Positions 17,699-26,712 of a stretch of 64,000 nt of DNA are shown one piece after another. The notes below the pieces were generated by a model. That model was given only the letters and a program-made list of their open reading frames with translations. It did not search any database and was not told where the DNA came from. The stretch is taken from assembly GCF_020783315.1 (NCBI RefSeq), contig NZ_CP086063.1:186001-250000 (forward strand). Direction: 5' to 3'. Numbering within the stretch: the first letter of the stretch is position 1; each line of letters opens with the position of its first letter. This DNA is from Ferruginibacter lapsinanis. Its GTDB lineage: Bacteria; Bacteroidota; Bacteroidia; Chitinophagales; Chitinophagaceae. Made by a program: the position numbers and the translations under genes.

Positions 17699-18928
17699 TT
17701 ACGCATCAAGTTCTCCTGCAATCAAATTCAGACTACTCATTGTTATAATTGCATCACTCAACATTCCATCTTTTATCAACTCAGGGTATGCCTGATAATA
17801 TATGAAGCAAGGTCTGCGGAAATGAAGTCTGTACGGTGTTCTACCACCATCGCTGATCAGATAAAAACCTAATTCACCATTTGCTCCTTCAACACTACTG
17901 TATACTTCTCCTGCAGGAATATCCGTTTCACCCATCACAATTTTAAAGTGATATATGAGTGCCTCCATTTTTGTATACACATCCTTTTTCTCCGGTAAAT
18001 AATATGCAGGAGAATCTGCATGATACACTTCAGCTTCAGCTCCTTTGAATTCCTTCACTTTTTTATACGCCTGATTGATGATGCTTAAACTTTGCCACAT
18101 TTCTTCATTACGCACCAGGAACCTATCATAACAATCTCCGGTTGTACCAACAGGCACAGTAAAATCAAAATCTTCATAACTGCTGTAAGGCGTATGAACA
18201 CGTACATCATAGTCTACACCGGCTGCACGTAAGTTAGGACCAGTAAAACCATAGTTCAACGCTCTTTCTGCACTTATAGGGCCGCAGCCAATAGTACGTT
18301 CCATGAAAATACGGTTACGATTGAATAGTTTTTCAAACTCTTTCAAAGTTGCCGGATATTCTTTCAGGAATTTTTCCAATTTTTCAAAAGCGGTGTTGGT
18401 GAAATTTCTTTCAAATCCACCGATACGACCAATATTTGTTGTTAAGCGGCTTCCGCATACTTCTTCATAAATTTCGTAGATCAATTCTCTGTATTGCATC
18501 AAGTACAAAAAGCCGGAGAACGCTCCGGTATCTACACCAACAATTGAATTACAAATTAAATGATCGCTGATACGAGCCAACTCCATAATGATGATACGTA
18601 AGTAATCAACTCTTTTGGGAGTTTTAACGCCTAATAATTTTTCGCAGGTAAGGTGCCATCCCATATTGTTTAGTGGAGATGAACAATAATTTAACCTGTC
18701 TGTGATGGGAGTGATCTGATATAATGGTCGGCGTTCGGCCAATTTCTCAAAGGCTCTGTGTATGTAACCAACAGTAGACGTAGCTTTAAGGATACGTTCT
18801 CCATCTAATTCCAAAATATTTTGAAAAACGCCATGCGTAGCAGGGTGCGTTGGTCCAAGGTTTAATGTATTAGTTTGTTTCTCTATCGAGCCTTCAGGTA
18901 ATAAAATATGATTTCCGATATCTGACAT
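17699..18928 (-). CDS. nuoD: NADH-quinone oxidoreductase subunit D
   Basis: The 49-kDa quinone-binding subunit of complex I, 409 aa. It is encoded separately from nuoC (not fused). Motifs seen are LGPTHPATHGVFQ near the N-terminus with the quinone-site histidines, GYIHRAFEKLAE, and the conserved C-terminal region RLHFRRPCF. The gene starts 183 nt after nuoC, the largest gap in the operon. Confidence 0.97.
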   Translation of the reverse strand: MSDIGNHILLPEGSIEKQTNTLNLGPTHPATHGVFQNILELDGERILKATSTVGYIHRAFEKLAERRPLYQITPITDRLNYCSSPLNNMGWHLTCEKLLGVKTPKRVDYLRIIIMELARISDHLICNSIVGVDTGAFSGFLYLMQYRELIYEIYEEVCGSRLTTNIGRIGGFERNFTNTAFEKLEKFLKEYPATLKEFEKLFNRNRIFMERTIGCGPISAERALNYGFTGPNLRAAGVDYDVRVHTPYSSYEDFDFTVPVGTTGDCYDRFLVRNEEMWQSLSIINQAYKKVKEFKGAEAEVYHADSPAYYLPEKKDVYTKMEALIYHFKIVMGETDIPAGEVYSSVEGANGELGFYLISDGGRTPYRLHFRRPCFIYYQAYPELIKDGMLSDAIITMSSLNLIAGELDA

Positions 18929-19111
18929 TAATTTTTTATTTTTTACCTATCTCCGCCGTGGCGGAAAATTGATTATGTTTTGCTGTTGTTATTTTGCCAA
19001 CATTTGTTTTTCATCCCCCACTAATTGGGGATCGTTGTGTCACTCTCTTGTACCTCATCCCTTCATTGAACTTCTTTCTCCTACTCATCACCAAATTTTC
19101 AGATCGCCTCA
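18929..19111. other. Long nuoC-nuoD spacer with two small hairpins
   Basis: This 183-nt spacer is unusually long for the operon. It holds the palindrome TCCGCC/GGCGGA (18952-18957 and 18960-18965) just before nuoD and a second stem ATCCCC/GGGGAT (19013-19018 and 19027-19032). No coding frame is convincing. It could set mRNA stability or processing, or be a decayed repeat. Confidence 0.6.
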
Positions 19112-19615
19112 TTATCTTCCAAACATATCATCATCCTTATCAATTCTTGTCTGATCTTCTAACGGGAATTCTTTTCTCATTGGAAAATAATCCATCTCAT
19201 CAACATTCAATATTCTGATTAAGTTCGGATGACCTAAAAAGTTTACACCAAAAAAGTCATAGGTTTCTCTTTCCATAAAATTAGCCGACTGAAATAATGC
19301 TGTTGCACTAAACACATCAGGTTTTTCAATGCTAACAAACACTTTCAACCTGACCCTCACATTATCTACCAAATTATGCAAATGATATACCACAGCCAAT
19401 TCCTCTCCTTTTCTATCAGGATAATGTACTGCCTGCAGGTCGGTCAAAAATTGAAATCTTAATTCGGGATCATCATATAAAAACTGTAATACTTTCAGGT
19501 TAAGATCCTTTGCAGCAGTAAACGTAAGCATACCGTACGGCTCTTCCCAATCTGTTAACTGATCACCGAATTTTTCGGTTAGTTTTGATTTAATTATCTC
19601 GTTAGTCAATCCCAT
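19112..19615 (-). CDS. nuoC: NADH-quinone oxidoreductase subunit C
   Basis: The 30-kDa subunit of complex I, 167 aa. The family signature is clear: ERETYDFFGVNFLGHPNLIR followed by the C-terminal region MRKEFPLED. It connects NuoB and NuoD in the peripheral arm. It is 64 nt downstream of nuoB. Confidence 0.96.
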   Translation of the reverse strand: MGLTNEIIKSKLTEKFGDQLTDWEEPYGMLTFTAAKDLNLKVLQFLYDDPELRFQFLTDLQAVHYPDRKGEELAVVYHLHNLVDNVRVRLKVFVSIEKPDVFSATALFQSANFMERETYDFFGVNFLGHPNLIRILNVDEMDYFPMRKEFPLEDQTRIDKDDDMFGR

Positions 19616-19620
19616 AAATT

Positions 19621-19634
19621 AAAAAGTAAAAAGT
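19621..19634. repeat. 7-bp repeats before nuoC
   Basis: Two perfect AAAAAGT copies, followed by the imperfect AAAAACT, lie in the nuoB-nuoC spacer. They are short but match the 7-bp periodicity seen in two other nuo spacers. Confidence 0.6.
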
Positions 19635-19679
19635 AAAAACTTCACTTGACGAAGATTTTTAATTTTAAGTTATTCATTG

Positions 19680-20243
19680 TTACTGTATTCCATACTCTGC
19701 CAACATATCCTTATACTTTTCACCGTTTCTTCTTCTTAAACTTTCATTACCGATCAGGTCCTGGATCTTTAAAAAACCATCTAAAATAGCTTCCGGTCTT
19801 GGGGGACAGCCTGGCACATAAACATCCACCGGAATTACCTGATCTATACCCTGTAAAACAGAATATGTATCAAAAATACCTCCACTGCAGGCGCATGCAC
19901 CTACAGACAGTACCCAACGTGGCTCTGACATTTGCAGATATACCTGACGTAAAACGGGCCCCATTTTTTTAGAAATAGTTCCCATTACCATCAACAGGTC
20001 ACACTGACGGGGGGAAAAGCTCATACGCTCTGCACCAAATCGGGCAATATCGTAATGACTGGCGGCGGTAGCCATAAATTCGATACCACAGCAGGAAGTA
20101 GCAAATGGCAGAGGCCAGATAGAATTTTTACGGGCAAGGCCAACAACTTTTTCTAATGAAGTTGCCATAAACCCATCACCCATGAAGCCCTCAGGAGCTT
20201 CAACCATTTTAAGTTTAGTATTATATTGTACCGGACGTGACAT
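19680..20243 (-). CDS. nuoB: NADH-quinone oxidoreductase subunit B
   Basis: Subunit carrying the terminal cluster N2 of complex I, 187 aa from the chosen start. The ligands are the vicinal pair C51 and C52 ([10 protein letters not shown]), a cysteine in VGACACSGG (C117 or C119) and C146 in PGCPPRPEA. The ATG at 20243 (MSRPVQYN) fits the family; an upstream in-frame start adds only seven unsupported residues. It is 127 nt after nuoA. Confidence 0.96.
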   Translation of the reverse strand: MSRPVQYNTKLKMVEAPEGFMGDGFMATSLEKVVGLARKNSIWPLPFATSCCGIEFMATAASHYDIARFGAERMSFSPRQCDLLMVMGTISKKMGPVLRQVYLQMSEPRWVLSVGACACSGGIFDTYSVLQGIDQVIPVDVYVPGCPPRPEAILDGFLKIQDLIGNESLRRRNGEKYKDMLAEYGIQ

Positions 20244-20371
20244 AATAATTTTAAAATTTACCAATGCGCCAATGTGCTAATTGGTGAACATTATTATTAA
20301 TTGGTTAACACTTTTATAATTAGCATTTCCACGATCTACAAATAAGCACATTCATAAATCGGCTCAATTCC

Positions 20372-20770
20372 TTAATCCTCCCAATCCAAAGCCCCTTTTT
20401 TAAAGATGTAGATCAGTCCTGACACAAACAGTCCTACAAACAATAATACAGCCGTAAAACCGTGCCAGCCCAATTCTCTGAAATTTACAGCATAAGGATA
20501 GAAGAAAATAACCTCCACATCAAACAACACAAACAAAATGGCTACCAAAAAATATTTAATAGCCATAGGTTGTCGGGCATTACCCTTTATTTCTATTCCG
20601 CTTTCAAAATTTTGAAGCTTATCAGATGTCTTTCTTTTAGGGCCAAAATAATGCGTAAGCCCCATCATTGTTGCAATAAATCCTATTGCAAAAATTAACT
20701 GTATACCGATGGGCAAATAATTTGCTGCACTATTCGCCTGAGATGATTGGAGCAAGAAAAAATCCATATA
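20372..20770 (-). CDS. nuoA: NADH-quinone oxidoreductase subunit A
   Basis: First gene of the nuo operon, encoding the Nad3-like membrane subunit of 132 aa with three helices. Conserved parts are YFGPKR, then NFESGIE in the quinone-site loop, and FLVAILFVLFDVEVIFFYPY with the membrane acidic residues. The ATG at 20770 (MDFFLLQSS) is chosen because an upstream candidate at 20806 would lie upstream of the -7 box. The C-terminus ends in LDWED. Confidence 0.96.
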   Translation of the reverse strand, partial: YMDFFLLQSSQANSAANYLPIGIQLIFAIGFIATMMGLTHYFGPKRKTSDKLQNFESGIEIKGNARQPMAIKYFLVAILFVLFDVEVIFFYPYAVNFRELGWHGFTAVLLFVGLFVSGLIYIFKKGALDWED

Positions 20771-20783
20771 TGTAATTGATACG

Positions 20784-20813
20784 CAAAAATAAGGCAGGTA
20801 GGTCAAAAAACAA
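20784..20813 (-). promoter_or_regulatory. Promoter of the nuo operon
   Basis: On the minus strand TTG (20811-20813) is followed by exactly 19 nt and then TATTTTTG (20784-20791), a perfect -7 box. The nuoA ATG is 13 nt beyond the box. It is one of the best matches to the Bacteroidota promoter in the window. Confidence 0.75.
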
Positions 20814-20820
20814 CTTAGAA

Positions 20821-20860
20821 TTTAAAAGAAAATCCCCGTACTTCTTAAAAGACGGGGATT
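20821..20860 (-). terminator. Rho-independent terminator after the TPR gene
   Basis: AATCCCCGT (20831-20839) pairs perfectly with ACGGGGATT (20852-20860). On the minus strand the stem is followed by a T-rich tract. It ends the tonB-like/PstS-like/TPR operon just ahead of the nuo promoter. Confidence 0.85.
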
Positions 20861-20881
20861 GAAATTATTTTGTTTTAGTGT

Positions 20882-22564
20882 TTACTTTTTTTTTGGCGGT
20901 GTTTTCGCTCCTGTTGTCTTAGGTGCTGCAGGTTTCGTTGCCGGTTTTGTAGCAGGTGCACTCATGTTCATGTTTGCAATAGCTGTTTTGTTTGCCAAGG
21001 CCTCTGCATCGGTTGGCTCAATTGATAAGATCTTGTCGCAATAAGCGATAGCACTGGCCTTATCTTTTTTAATATTTGCATAATAGGCCACAAAATATCT
21101 GCAACTGCCTATTATCTGGTTCTTGTACTTTACTGAATCAGCCATTCCGACCGCTATCGCTTTCTCAAAGAAAGGATTGGCGGCTCCCAGAGCCATAGTT
21201 GAATCTATTGCCCAATTAGCTTTCCCGTTCATGTAATAACCAAAAGCATCTTCAGGGAATTTCTGAGAATAGGTATTAAAAGCACTGATGGCAGATTGAT
21301 AATTTCCTGAACGGAAACTGTTATACCCAGCATTGTAAATGTCTGTTTTTGTCAAATTCTTCTTTACAGATAGTATCTTATTGTACCAAATAGCAGCTAC
21401 ATCAAATTTCTTTCTGGACTCATAATATTCAGCCGCTCCCTTTAGTAAGGCAACTTTGCCAGCCTCTGTGCTATCCAAACTAACTGCTTTGTCGGTATAA
21501 GTACCTGCTAAACTATCATTTCCAGGAAACTTAAGTAAAACAGCCGCATAAGCCGCATAATCACCAGCTCCTATCTTGTCAGCTTTTTGATGGATAAAAT
21601 ATTCATCAAATGATGCTTTTGCTTTCGCAGAATCTTGTAAACGACTATATGCATATGCTTTCAATCCATACAGATTAGGATAAGGGCTTGCTGATGCAGC
21701 AATACAAGCATCTGCTCCGCTGATAGCATCTGCGAATTGACCTTGGGCATATTTCATAGATACTCTATAGTAACATGCATTAGGTTCATCATCTCCTTTA
21801 GCTGTAAGGTATTTTTCTAAATATTCACCGGATTTTAAAACATTGATCTTGTAGTAGTAATCGTATAGGTTGTAGTAAACCGGAGCAAATGAAGGGTCTT
21901 TTGCGATAGCCTCATTGTAGTACTTCATAAAAATATCTTCCTGAGAAGCTCCTTGTGTTTGATAGATCTTGCCAATTTTATAAGATGCCCTTGCATAATT
22001 CTTATTCAACGCAAGTGCAGATTCATACGCTGTTTGCGCTAACCCTCCATCAACATTCTTTTTATAGGCGTCCCCTAAGTTAATATAAACATCAGGGTCT
22101 TTCATTCCTTTTAATGCAGTTGCTTGTTTCAATTTATCTATGGCATAATCCGCATCTCCATTTTTTACGTCCACATTGGCAAAACCGATAGCATTCAACA
22201 CAGCCGCATTTTTGCCCTGCGAAAGACTGATAGCTGTTTCGAAACGTTGACGAGCATCCTGTGTTTTACCTTCCAGCAATTCAATATGCCCCATACCTGC
22301 TATTAACAAAGGACTGTTGGGGTTTGCCGAAAGTGTTTGCTGATACAAGGTTTTTGCACCTGTAATATCCTCAGTAGCAAGTAATGTTTGGCCCAGCCAA
22401 TAAGTTGCATCAACATTATTGGTCATTTGACTGAAAAAATCCTTTGCACTTTTATATTTTTCGTAAAAGAATAATTTTTTTCCGTCTTCCAGGTTTTGCG
22501 CCTTTACTGTAGTTGTAAATAAAAACGCCGTTAAAATCAAAAATCCTGTTTTAATTGTATTCAT
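20882..22564 (-). CDS. Exported tetratricopeptide repeat protein
   Basis: A 560-aa protein with a signal peptide (residues 1-22, ending VKAQ) followed by about ten TPR-like helical pairs spread over residues 25-535, for example ADYAIDKLKQATAL and GGLAQTAYESALALNKNYA. The C-terminus is a low-complexity Ala/Pro/Lys tail. TPR arrays mediate protein-protein contact; no enzymatic motif is visible. It is the last gene of a four-gene operon (TonB-like, small membrane protein, PstS-like lipoprotein, TPR), 62 nt after the PstS-like gene and followed by a terminator. A periplasmic scaffold role is an inference. Confidence 0.9.
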   Translation of the reverse strand: MNTIKTGFLILTAFLFTTTVKAQNLEDGKKLFFYEKYKSAKDFFSQMTNNVDATYWLGQTLLATEDITGAKTLYQQTLSANPNSPLLIAGMGHIELLEGKTQDARQRFETAISLSQGKNAAVLNAIGFANVDVKNGDADYAIDKLKQATALKGMKDPDVYINLGDAYKKNVDGGLAQTAYESALALNKNYARASYKIGKIYQTQGASQEDIFMKYYNEAIAKDPSFAPVYYNLYDYYYKINVLKSGEYLEKYLTAKGDDEPNACYYRVSMKYAQGQFADAISGADACIAASASPYPNLYGLKAYAYSRLQDSAKAKASFDEYFIHQKADKIGAGDYAAYAAVLLKFPGNDSLAGTYTDKAVSLDSTEAGKVALLKGAAEYYESRKKFDVAAIWYNKILSVKKNLTKTDIYNAGYNSFRSGNYQSAISAFNTYSQKFPEDAFGYYMNGKANWAIDSTMALGAANPFFEKAIAVGMADSVKYKNQIIGSCRYFVAYYANIKKDKASAIAYCDKILSIEPTDAEALANKTAIANMNMSAPATKPATKPAAPKTTGAKTPPKKK

Positions 22565-22626
22565 CTTTCGTACTTTTTAAGCTTTGCAATGATATTTAAT
22601 ATTGACTGTATTGTTTTAAAAAAGTC

Positions 22627-23580
22627 TTATTCTTTTTTTAATTTTTCGTTAACCTTAACATTTCTGATGTCGAAATCCATTACAGGTGCCAGATATGCTC
22701 TTCTAAAAATCAACTGCCCTCTTTCATATTTCATAAACGACGCAAATCCCGACCCTAGCCCACTGTAATTTTCTTTCAGTATATAATACAAACCACGTAC
22801 CAAAGGGTATCTTCTGGTCTGAATGCTATATTGCGTGGGCTTTATATATGGAGAATCCTTGCATATACTACATTGCACATAACCAATTTTCACCTTCTTT
22901 AACATATTCACCTGTGCTGTATCTTCAGGATTCCCAATCCAACTGATCCCTACCAACCCGATCGCATCTTGACTATTGGCAATATAATCAAGTACCTCCT
23001 GGCTATTTTTTACTGCTTTTACTACCGCTGTATCAAACTTCTGACCTTTCAAAATACTATCGATAGCAAAACGTACCGTACTGGTTGCATTCAACCCATC
23101 AAAAACTACAGATCTATTTTTCCCCATCTCACCTGCCAATAGCTTCTTTAACCCCTCAATAGTAAATAACGTATCGTTACTATTTTTGTTTACCACAATA
23201 GAAATAGCATCAGAGGCTATCTTATCACTTACAGGAGAATAACTAAGTGAGTCATTATAAAATCTATCCTCTTTGGTATTTAACCCTCTGGTAACTATGA
23301 TCATCCTATTGGCTGTATCTGAATAAAGATCCCTGAAACATTCAGCCTCAGGCTTATAATGAGCAATAATTCTTGTTCCGGGATAAGAGGCTTCATACAC
23401 TTTTATCTGCTCATCAATGATTGGCTTAAAACTCTCATCTACACTGATATGTATAGTTCCTGATGTAGGTGTATCATCTGCAGGTTTATTTTTCCCTTCA
23501 TTATTACAAGCGTTCAGCAATAACACTAACAGAAAACATAAAAGCTTCTGCAATACCGAAGAATATTTTTTATGTTTCAT
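22627..23580 (-). CDS. PstS-like substrate-binding lipoprotein
   Basis: A 317-aa lipoprotein: the signal peptide ends in the lipobox LLNAC (C25). The mature domain resembles periplasmic phosphate-binding proteins (PstS type): IHISVDESFKPIIDEQIKVY near the start, then SDKIASDAISIVVNKNSND, and a later VGLVGISWIG segment. No pstC, pstA or pstB lies nearby. Its ATG overlaps the upstream stop as TAATG, so the two genes are translationally coupled. With a TonB-like partner in the operon, a role in phosphate sensing or in an envelope process is more likely than a full Pst importer; this is inference. Confidence 0.85.
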   Translation of the reverse strand: MKHKKYSSVLQKLLCFLLVLLLNACNNEGKNKPADDTPTSGTIHISVDESFKPIIDEQIKVYEASYPGTRIIAHYKPEAECFRDLYSDTANRMIIVTRGLNTKEDRFYNDSLSYSPVSDKIASDAISIVVNKNSNDTLFTIEGLKKLLAGEMGKNRSVVFDGLNATSTVRFAIDSILKGQKFDTAVVKAVKNSQEVLDYIANSQDAIGLVGISWIGNPEDTAQVNMLKKVKIGYVQCSICKDSPYIKPTQYSIQTRRYPLVRGLYYILKENYSGLGSGFASFMKYERGQLIFRRAYLAPVMDFDIRNVKVNEKLKKE

Positions 23581-23840
23581 TAATTTCTGAAATAATTTTT
23601 CTTATACCCTCTGTAAATTCTGAAGGCACCATACAACCAACAAACTGCGGCAAATATCTTAATAAGCACCGGGTCGTATTGATTTACAAATGAAGCGGTA
23701 TATCCTTTGATCGGAAACATAAAAAAGAAGCCGGCAATGATCATAAACGCTCCCATACCATAATTGGTAATGGTACGCATCTGAATGATCCCTTTATCTC
23801 TTTCGCTGAGTTCTTTATTTTCAAATTCTTCTAAAGCCAT
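23580..23840 (-). CDS. Small two-helix membrane protein
   Basis: An 86-aa protein with an acidic/basic N-terminal cytoplasmic segment (residues 1-25) and two hydrophobic helices at about 28-45 and 60-78, ending in a basic tail. The family is not recognised. It sits 47 nt after the TonB-like gene, and its stop overlaps the start of the PstS-like gene, so it belongs to the same operon. It could anchor or modulate the TonB-like protein; this is only suggested by position. Confidence 0.85.
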   Translation of the reverse strand: MALEEFENKELSERDKGIIQMRTITNYGMGAFMIIAGFFFMFPIKGYTASFVNQYDPVLIKIFAAVCWLYGAFRIYRGYKKNYFRN

Positions 23841-23887
23841 ATCACTTATTTATTGGGTTGGCAAATTACTCAAATATTATCGTTTAT

Positions 23888-24700
23888 TTAGTCGGCACCA
23901 ACAAATTTTACCGGAATAGTTGTGTAAACAGATACATTTTGCCCGTTTGATTTCCCGGGTATCCATTGCGGCATTTTTTTCAACACCCTAATTACTTCAT
24001 TATTAAATTCTTCTCCTCCATTTTGGACGATCACAAAGCTTTTTAATTTTCCATCAAACCCAACTACGAATCTCACCTTAACACTAATCTCCTCTCCCGC
24101 CTCCATGGAAGCAGGATTTGTAAGGTTTTTTTCCAAAAATCTTCTAAGTCCTTCCGTACCACCGGGAAAAGAAGGCATAATTTCCGCCTCATCCAATGCC
24201 GTTGTTACATCCATAGGTTTTGTACTTTCAATGGGTTTATAAGCCCCTTTCCCTGAATCCACAGAAGAGATTTTACCTCCAGAGACTCCTGGTGTTGTAA
24301 CGCTACTAATCAATGATTGATCTAAATTGTCAGGTAACTTATCTCCAACATCGTTTTTTGTGATCACTATGTTATTGGTAAACTTACTTGAGGGAATACT
24401 CGATGCAGGAGCCGCCGTCGTTTTTATCTTTTGCTTAAATTCCTGTACCACTGGTTTTCTAACGTCAATCTTTCCTGTTCGGATGTCTTCTATTGCAAAT
24501 ACACCCGATGTCTGCATAAATTTTTCTCCGGGTAAAAAGGTAAAGGCGCATAGAACGGTTGCCAGCATCAGCATAATACCTAATGACACGGTTAAACGGC
24601 TCGTATAAAATTTGCGAAGTATATACGCACCGTATAATTTATTACGCTTTTCGAAAAGGATATCCAGGATATCGCTTTTCATAATTTGATCGCTATTCAT
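23888..24700 (-). CDS. Second TonB-family protein
   Basis: A 270-aa TonB-family protein. The N-terminus (ILDILFEKRNKLYGAYILRK) matches the signature of the TonB at 1587. There is one transmembrane helix at about 36-56, a Ser/Thr/Lys-rich linker without the proline tract, and a C-terminal TonB domain starting near MPSFPGGTEGLRRFL with a VKVRFVVGFDGKLKSF strand. A TTG 24 nt upstream is in frame, but the ATG at 24700 matches the paralogue's N-terminus. It heads an operon with a small membrane protein, a PstS-like lipoprotein and a TPR protein. It lacks adjacent exbB and exbD and would have to use the set at 940-4616 or another. Confidence 0.92.
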   Translation of the reverse strand: MNSDQIMKSDILDILFEKRNKLYGAYILRKFYTSRLTVSLGIMLMLATVLCAFTFLPGEKFMQTSGVFAIEDIRTGKIDVRKPVVQEFKQKIKTTAAPASSIPSSKFTNNIVITKNDVGDKLPDNLDQSLISSVTTPGVSGGKISSVDSGKGAYKPIESTKPMDVTTALDEAEIMPSFPGGTEGLRRFLEKNLTNPASMEAGEEISVKVRFVVGFDGKLKSFVIVQNGGEEFNNEVIRVLKKMPQWIPGKSNGQNVSVYTTIPVKFVGAD

Positions 24701-24787
24701 TTTAGTTGGTTTTGAGTTAATCAATAATTTTCAAAACCGGCGCCGTTTGTATTAAGATGCTGCATTACATAAATTCCATAAAGCCAC

Positions 24788-24817
24788 TTGCAGCTTACTA
24801 TCCGTATCTTATCTTTG
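24788..24817 (+). promoter_or_regulatory. Promoter of the phosphatase-hisS unit
   Basis: TTG (24788-24790), exactly 19 nt, then TATCTTTG (24810-24817), a perfect match to the Bacteroidota consensus. The ATG starts 4 nt after the box, so the transcript is predicted to be leaderless or nearly so. Confidence 0.75.
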
Positions 24818-24821
24818 CCAC

Positions 24822-25286
24822 ATGAAAATTCTGATGGTTTGTCTGGGAAATATATGTCGCAGTCCTCTTGCAGAAGGAATTCTGAAAGACAAAGCTGCTA
24901 AGGCAGGATTGAACTGGATTATTGACAGCGCCGGAACAAATGGTTATCATATCGGTGAACATCCGCATCAGTTATCGCAAAAGGTAGCTATGCAAAACGG
25001 AATAGATATCAGCAAACAAATATCCAGATCCTTCGTAAAAGAAGATTTTGATAATTTTGATAAAATATATGCGATGGCAGATGATGTGCTGGGTGACATT
25101 AGATATATTGCAAGAGAAAAGTTCGATGCTGACAGAGCTGTTCTCTTACTGGATGAAATTTATCCAAACCAAAACGTAGATGTACCCGATCCGTGGAGCA
25201 GGCCTGAAGCTGAATACCACAAAGCATTTGACCTGATTGACAAAGCGTGTGATGCTATCATCGCCAAATACAAAAAAACAATTTAA
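24822..25286 (+). CDS. Low molecular weight protein tyrosine phosphatase
   Basis: A 154-aa LMW-PTP. The P-loop CLGNICRS places the nucleophile at C7 and the phosphate-binding arginine at R13; the general acid is D123 in the DPWS motif. It is cytoplasmic and would dephosphorylate phosphotyrosine (or phosphoarginine in some relatives) on unknown targets. It is followed by hisS after 20 nt, so the pair is probably cotranscribed from the perfect promoter upstream. Confidence 0.95.
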   Translation: MKILMVCLGNICRSPLAEGILKDKAAKAGLNWIIDSAGTNGYHIGEHPHQLSQKVAMQNGIDISKQISRSFVKEDFDNFDKIYAMADDVLGDIRYIAREKFDADRAVLLLDEIYPNQNVDVPDPWSRPEAEYHKAFDLIDKACDAIIAKYKKTI

Positions 25287-25306
25287 CCTACAATACAAAT
25301 TAGATA

Positions 25307-26677
25307 ATGAGTAAGCCAAGCATTCCGCAAGGAACGAGAGATTTTGATGCAACAGTATTGCGTAAACGCAACTATATATTTTCTGCAATAAAAAATGTAT
25401 TTGAAAAATATGCTTTTGAACCATTAGAAACGCCGGCAATGGAAAACCTGGATACATTGATGGGAAAATATGGCGAGGAGGGAGACAGATTGATCTTTAA
25501 AATTTTAAACAACGGATTAAGTGATCCTAAGAATATCGACAAAGCTAAAATTGGATTTGAAAAATTATTAGAAGGAAAAAGTTCCAATGAATTGACTGAA
25601 AGGGCTTTGAAATATGACCTTACTATCCCTTTTGCCAGATATGTGGCTATGAATATAGGGAAACTAACATTTCCGTATAAACGCTATCAGATACAACCTG
25701 TGTGGCGTGCAGACAGACCGCAGAAAGGTCGCTACAGAGAGTTTACACAATGTGATGCGGATATTGTAGGTAGTCATTCTCTTTTGATAGAAGTAGAATT
25801 GGCAAATATTTATCACGAGGCATTTGTACAACTTGGTATTAAAAACTACGAACTTAAGATCAATAGCAGAAAAATCCTATCTGCTTTAGCAAAACTTTGT
25901 GGCGGGGCCGATAAAATGACTGATATCACAGTTGCTATTGACAAGATCGATAAGATTGGTATTGATAAAGTAAAGATAGAATTGTCTGAGAGAGGGCTTA
26001 CTCAGGAGCAGATCGACACTGTTGAAAAATACCTGAACATATCCGGAAGCAATGATGAAAAAATAGCACAAGCAATTGCATTATTTGGCGACAGTGCCGA
26101 AGCTAACAGAGGGCTGGAAGAAATAACCAACGTAGTAAAAAAAGCAACGGATGCGAATATTACAGTAGATTTCTCTTTGGCCAGAGGTCTCAACTACTAT
26201 ACTGGAATCATTTTTGAAGCCAAAGCTCCGGCAGAGGTATCGATAGGCAGTATCGGTGGTGGAGGAAGATATGATGACCTTACCAGCCTTTTTGGTGTAA
26301 AAGAAAGTATGCCGGGTGTGGGTATCAGTTTTGGTGTTGACAGAATTTATGATGTGATGGAAGAGCTGAATCTTTTCCCTGAAAACATAGGAAAATCTGT
26401 AAAAGCTATATTTTTTAACATGGGCGAACAGGAGGCCAATTTTTCGTTCGGCATCATGCAACAACTTCGTAGTAAAGGCATTGCATGTGAACTTTTTTAT
26501 GAATCTGCAAAGATCAGTAAGCAATTCAGCTATGCGGAAAAGAAAAATATTGAATACGCTGTCATTATCGGAAGTAAAGAAATTGAACAAAATTACTGCC
26601 AGGTTAAACAACTGGCTACTGGTGTTCAGGAGCTGGTAATATTGGATAACCTATTTGACTATTTGAGTACTAAATAA
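25307..26677 (+). CDS. hisS: Histidyl-tRNA synthetase
   Basis: Class II aminoacyl-tRNA synthetase charging tRNA-His, 456 aa. Seen motifs are motif 2 (KGRYREFTQCDADIVG), the histidine-specific ARGLNYYTGIIFE, the GGGGRYDDL loop, and motif 3 GVGISFGVDRI, followed by the C-terminal anticodon-binding domain (about 365-456). The start ATG is preceded by an A/T-rich leader after the phosphatase gene. It is normal in length. Confidence 0.97.
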   Translation: MSKPSIPQGTRDFDATVLRKRNYIFSAIKNVFEKYAFEPLETPAMENLDTLMGKYGEEGDRLIFKILNNGLSDPKNIDKAKIGFEKLLEGKSSNELTERALKYDLTIPFARYVAMNIGKLTFPYKRYQIQPVWRADRPQKGRYREFTQCDADIVGSHSLLIEVELANIYHEAFVQLGIKNYELKINSRKILSALAKLCGGADKMTDITVAIDKIDKIGIDKVKIELSERGLTQEQIDTVEKYLNISGSNDEKIAQAIALFGDSAEANRGLEEITNVVKKATDANITVDFSLARGLNYYTGIIFEAKAPAEVSIGSIGGGGRYDDLTSLFGVKESMPGVGISFGVDRIYDVMEELNLFPENIGKSVKAIFFNMGEQEANFSFGIMQQLRSKGIACELFYESAKISKQFSYAEKKNIEYAVIIGSKEIEQNYCQVKQLATGVQELVILDNLFDYLSTK

Positions 26678-26697
26678 ATAACAAGCGGTAACGTTCG

Positions 26698-26705
26698 TAT
26701 CTTTG
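26698..26705 (+). promoter_or_regulatory. -7 box upstream of rlmN
   Basis: TATCTTTG is a perfect -7 box 7 nt before the rlmN ATG. No good -33 TTG lies at 19 nt. A very short leader is predicted. Confidence 0.5.
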
Positions 26706-26712
26706 CAATAAC

